64,000 nt of DNA from an uncultured Lachnospiraceae bacterium. GTDB lineage: Bacteria; Bacillota; Clostridia; Lachnospirales; Lachnospiraceae. Within the stretch, counting starts at the first letter, position 1. The number at the start of each line of letters is the position of its first letter. The position numbers and the translations under genes were made by a program. This document shows positions 63,751 to 64,000 of the stretch, one piece after another. Location of the stretch: assembly GCA_910579735.1 (NCBI GenBank), contig CAJTUZ010000013.1, positions 40,476 to 104,475 of the forward strand. The letters run 5' to 3'. The notes under the pieces were generated by a model. It was not told the DNA's origin. It did no database searches and saw nothing but the letters and a program-made list of their open reading frames with translations.

Positions 63751-64000
63751 ATGGACGAACAATTAGATATGAACTTTGAAGCAGAGAGGTACGAGGACGG
63801 CAGTTTCAATCCCTCTACAATCAAAATATCCTTTAAAAGATTTCTGTTCAATCATAAATTGAGCGTATATATGAAAGCAAGGGAATTGCAAGAGAACCTT
63901 TTGAATGATACGGAACGATTCTCGTCAGAAGAAGAACACCAACGTGCGATTGAAGCACTCTCAAAGGATTTAGACGCTGTTAAGCAGAGTATTCTTGATG
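63751..64000 (+). CDS. Unrecognised protein, cut by the right edge
   Basis: About 83 codons are visible from ATG 63751 (MDEQLDMNFEAERYEDGSFN). The sequence is helical and highly charged in the C-terminal part (RELQENLLNDTERFSSEEEH). There is no ribosome binding site before this ATG, and the same frame is open upstream to a TGA at 63715, reading LRFDVLSLILK before it. The visible piece may therefore be the interior of a gene whose 5' end was lost. It resembles accessory proteins of conjugative elements in style, but I cannot name a family. Confidence 0.45.
   Translation, partial: MDEQLDMNFEAERYEDGSFNPSTIKISFKRFLFNHKLSVYMKARELQENLLNDTERFSSEEEHQRAIEALSKDLDAVKQSILD

Overview
The window looks like chromosomal DNA of an anaerobic Gram-positive of the class Clostridia, probably a Lachnospiraceae-type gut bacterium. 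This rests on gene content and signals, not on a database match. AGGAGG-type ribosome binding sites and sigma-A promoters with 16-19 bp spacers are common. There is a PerR / rubredoxin-glutamate synthase fusion / rubrerythrin peroxide operon, a TlpA / CD1871A-like / 4Fe-4S membrane cluster, an EFR1-type ferrodoxin, DUF4179 and DUF3795 proteins, and a spore-photoproduct-lyase-like radical SAM enzyme. Most genes lie on the minus strand. No rRNA, tRNA, CRISPR array or intact insertion sequence was seen.

Layout. 0-4.2 kb: a cut AAA ATPase, then an operon transcribed leftward (4Fe-4S membrane protein, PadR, lipoprotein, SPL-like radical SAM) from a promoter with a perfect palindrome between -35 and -10. 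4.2-8 kb: a leftward run of an SDR epimerase, Nudix, GNAT, WYL regulator, DUF3795 protein and a 3'-truncated GyrI-like gene. 8-10.5 kb: a TetR / FMN-binding membrane protein / EFR1 operon containing a 187-bp foldback repeat. 10.6-16.9 kb: an acetyltransferase and an overlapping abiH-sbcD-sbcC operon. 17-24.7 kb: the rightward thioredoxin/ferredoxin cluster, a hydrolase, a chemoreceptor and the peroxide operon. 24.7-28.4 kb: a type IIS restriction-modification system (AlwI-family nuclease and two D12-class adenine methylases). 28.4-39 kb: CPBP protease, TetR/MFS efflux pair, an ABC transporter with LytTR/GHKL two-component system, and an ECF sigma factor with a DUF4179 anti-sigma-like partner.

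39.4-45.7 kb holds the most interesting locus: five tightly packed leftward genes encoding an XRE regulator, a SAM methyltransferase, an HNH nuclease, a PLD-nuclease/SF2-helicase/DUF3427-type protein and a Nudix hydrolase. It looks like a nucleic-acid-targeting defence operon that I cannot match to a named system. 45.8-64 kb is mixed accessory DNA: acetyltransferases, a P-loop kinase-like protein, hicAB, a phosphotransferase-fold protein, DegV, a long orphan gene, a GH43 glycosidase, a zinc-ribbon membrane protein, a second chemoreceptor, a BlaI/M56 remnant, an S66 peptidase, a Vat-like acetyltransferase with a candidate 12-codon leader peptide, a decayed relBE locus fused to an ATPase remnant, and a MerR regulator with a duplicated C-terminal sensor domain.

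Defence and toxin-antitoxin genes recur throughout (AbiH, AlwI-type RM, PLD-helicase operon, HicAB, RelBE). Three reading frames (hicA, blaI, relB) each appear to have lost a single A in an A-run. That is either real decay or a sign of homopolymer error in the assembly and should be resolved before the affected genes are interpreted.
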